A program made the translations under genes and the position numbers. DNA of 64,000 nt, taken from the NCBI RefSeq assembly GCF_030732225.1, contig NZ_CP132230.1, positions 524,001-588,000 of the forward strand, written 5' to 3'. Source of the DNA: Streptococcus iniae (GTDB lineage: Bacteria > Bacillota > Bacilli > Lactobacillales > Streptococcaceae). Below are positions 63,550-64,000 of the stretch, in pieces (position 1 is the first letter of the stretch; each line of letters starts with the position of its first letter). Under the pieces are notes generated by a model, which had not been told where the DNA came from, did not search any database, and saw only the letters and a list, made by a program, of their open reading frames with translations.

Positions 63550-64000
63550 TTAGCCAGCGGTTAAAAACTCTTTAGGAGATTTGTAGTCTAATATTTTCTT
63601 AGGATAGTTGTTTATCCAATTTTCAATGAATGCGACCTCTCTTTGGGTCGTTTTCTTTGTTCCTTTAGGTAACCATCTTCTGATCAGTCTGTTATGGTTC
63701 TCATTCGTTCCCCTTTCCCAGGAAGCGTAGGGATGTGCGTAGTAGATATCTTCTTTTGGAAAGACAAGAGAAAGTCTGTTGAATTCAGTTCCGTTATCAG
63801 CTGTAATAGAGTGAATAGGGTGAGTCTTTACTATACTTTCTAAGGCATGATTGACCGACTGAGCAGACTTATCCGGAATGAGTCTGATAATCTGGTGACG
63901 ACTACGGCGGTCTGTTAGAGTTAGTAGACATTCATTCTTAGCCCTTGTTAGAATAACCGTATCAATTTCATAATGCCCATTTTCAAGTCTACGATTAATC
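63550..64000 (-). CDS. IS30-family transposase, C-terminal part (runs off window)
   Basis: On the minus strand the frame ends at TAA (63550-63552). About 150 codons are visible. They contain the IS30 DDE core: GHYEIDTVI with the first Asp, ITADNGTEFN with the second Asp and SWERGTNENHNRLIRR with the Glu, ending NNYPKKILDYKSPKEFLTAG. No stop or frameshift is seen in this part. IS1239 of S. pyogenes belongs to this family and is a likely relative, but the name is not proven. The IS end should lie near 63510-63549. It sits antisense to, and 90 bp after, divIB. Confidence 0.85.
   Translation of the reverse strand, partial: INRRLENGHYEIDTVILTRAKNECLLTLTDRRSRHQIIRLIPDKSAQSVNHALESIVKTHPIHSITADNGTEFNRLSLVFPKEDIYYAHPYASWERGTNENHNRLIRRWLPKGTKKTTQREVAFIENWINNYPKKILDYKSPKEFLTAG

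Noticed and set aside
1..64000. CRISPR array, rRNA operon or prophage structural module
   Set aside because: No regular repeat-spacer pattern, no rRNA sequence and no phage head, tail or integrase genes were seen anywhere.

Overview
This window is AT-rich Firmicute DNA, almost certainly from a pyogenic-group Streptococcus such as S. dysgalactiae, S. canis or a close relative of S. pyogenes. That reading rests on the arginine deiminase block (argR / Crp-Fnr regulator / arcA-GNAT-arcB-arcD-M20 peptidase-arcC), the DUF1912 and DUF3165 genes, a SigX-type competence box before comC, the murD-murG-divIB order, and IS3 and IS30 family elements. The species cannot be fixed from the sequence alone.

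Layout. 1-3.7 kb: the 5' end of an ABC ATPase gene, tRNA-Thr(GGT), a MarR/MATE efflux operon with paired operators, and three small genes. 3.8-8.5 kb: a T-box riboswitch followed by GNAT, DUF1349, P-loop kinase-like and valS genes. 8.5-20.6 kb: an accessory island built mostly of DNA-modification and defence genes. It holds (i) a ParB/sulfiredoxin-fold protein overlapping a D12-class adenine methyltransferase; (ii) an IS3-family element with a broken orfA that has truncated a membrane-protein gene; (iii) a secreted V8/trypsin-like serine protease; (iv) an AIPR-family protein divergent from an XRE controller-like regulator and a C5-cytosine methyltransferase; and (v) a probable restriction endonuclease gene split by a second IS3-family element, apparently between parts of its PD-(D/E)XK core.

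20.7-30 kb: a YesM/YesN-type two-component system, a solute-binding-protein ABC importer with a fused double permease (FbpABC/AfuABC type), an oxidoreductase, a YjbR-like protein and a B3/4-domain protein. 30-38.4 kb: the arginine deiminase system, including an overlooked 26-codon membrane peptide between the GNAT gene and arcB, and perfect or near-perfect cre sites. 38.5-47.7 kb: asnA, rsmD-coaD-sepM and the ribose operon rbsRKDACB. sepM carries a premature TGA. 47.8-59.7 kb: a nucleotidase-like protein, YutD, RlmN, VanZ, a heterodimeric ABC exporter, the prepilin peptidase ComC, YqgQ-glucokinase-rhodanese, TypA and DUF3165. 59.8-64 kb: murD-murG-divIB, then an antisense IS30-family transposase where ftsA would be expected.

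The best candidates for something not well described are the ParB-like/D12 methyltransferase gene pair, the AIPR + controller + C5 methyltransferase + (broken) endonuclease unit, the 26-aa arc-operon peptide, and a leaderless-looking competence promoter at comC. The sepM nonsense codon and the IS-split endonuclease are concrete gene-inactivation events that can be read directly. No CRISPR array, rRNA or prophage structural genes were seen.
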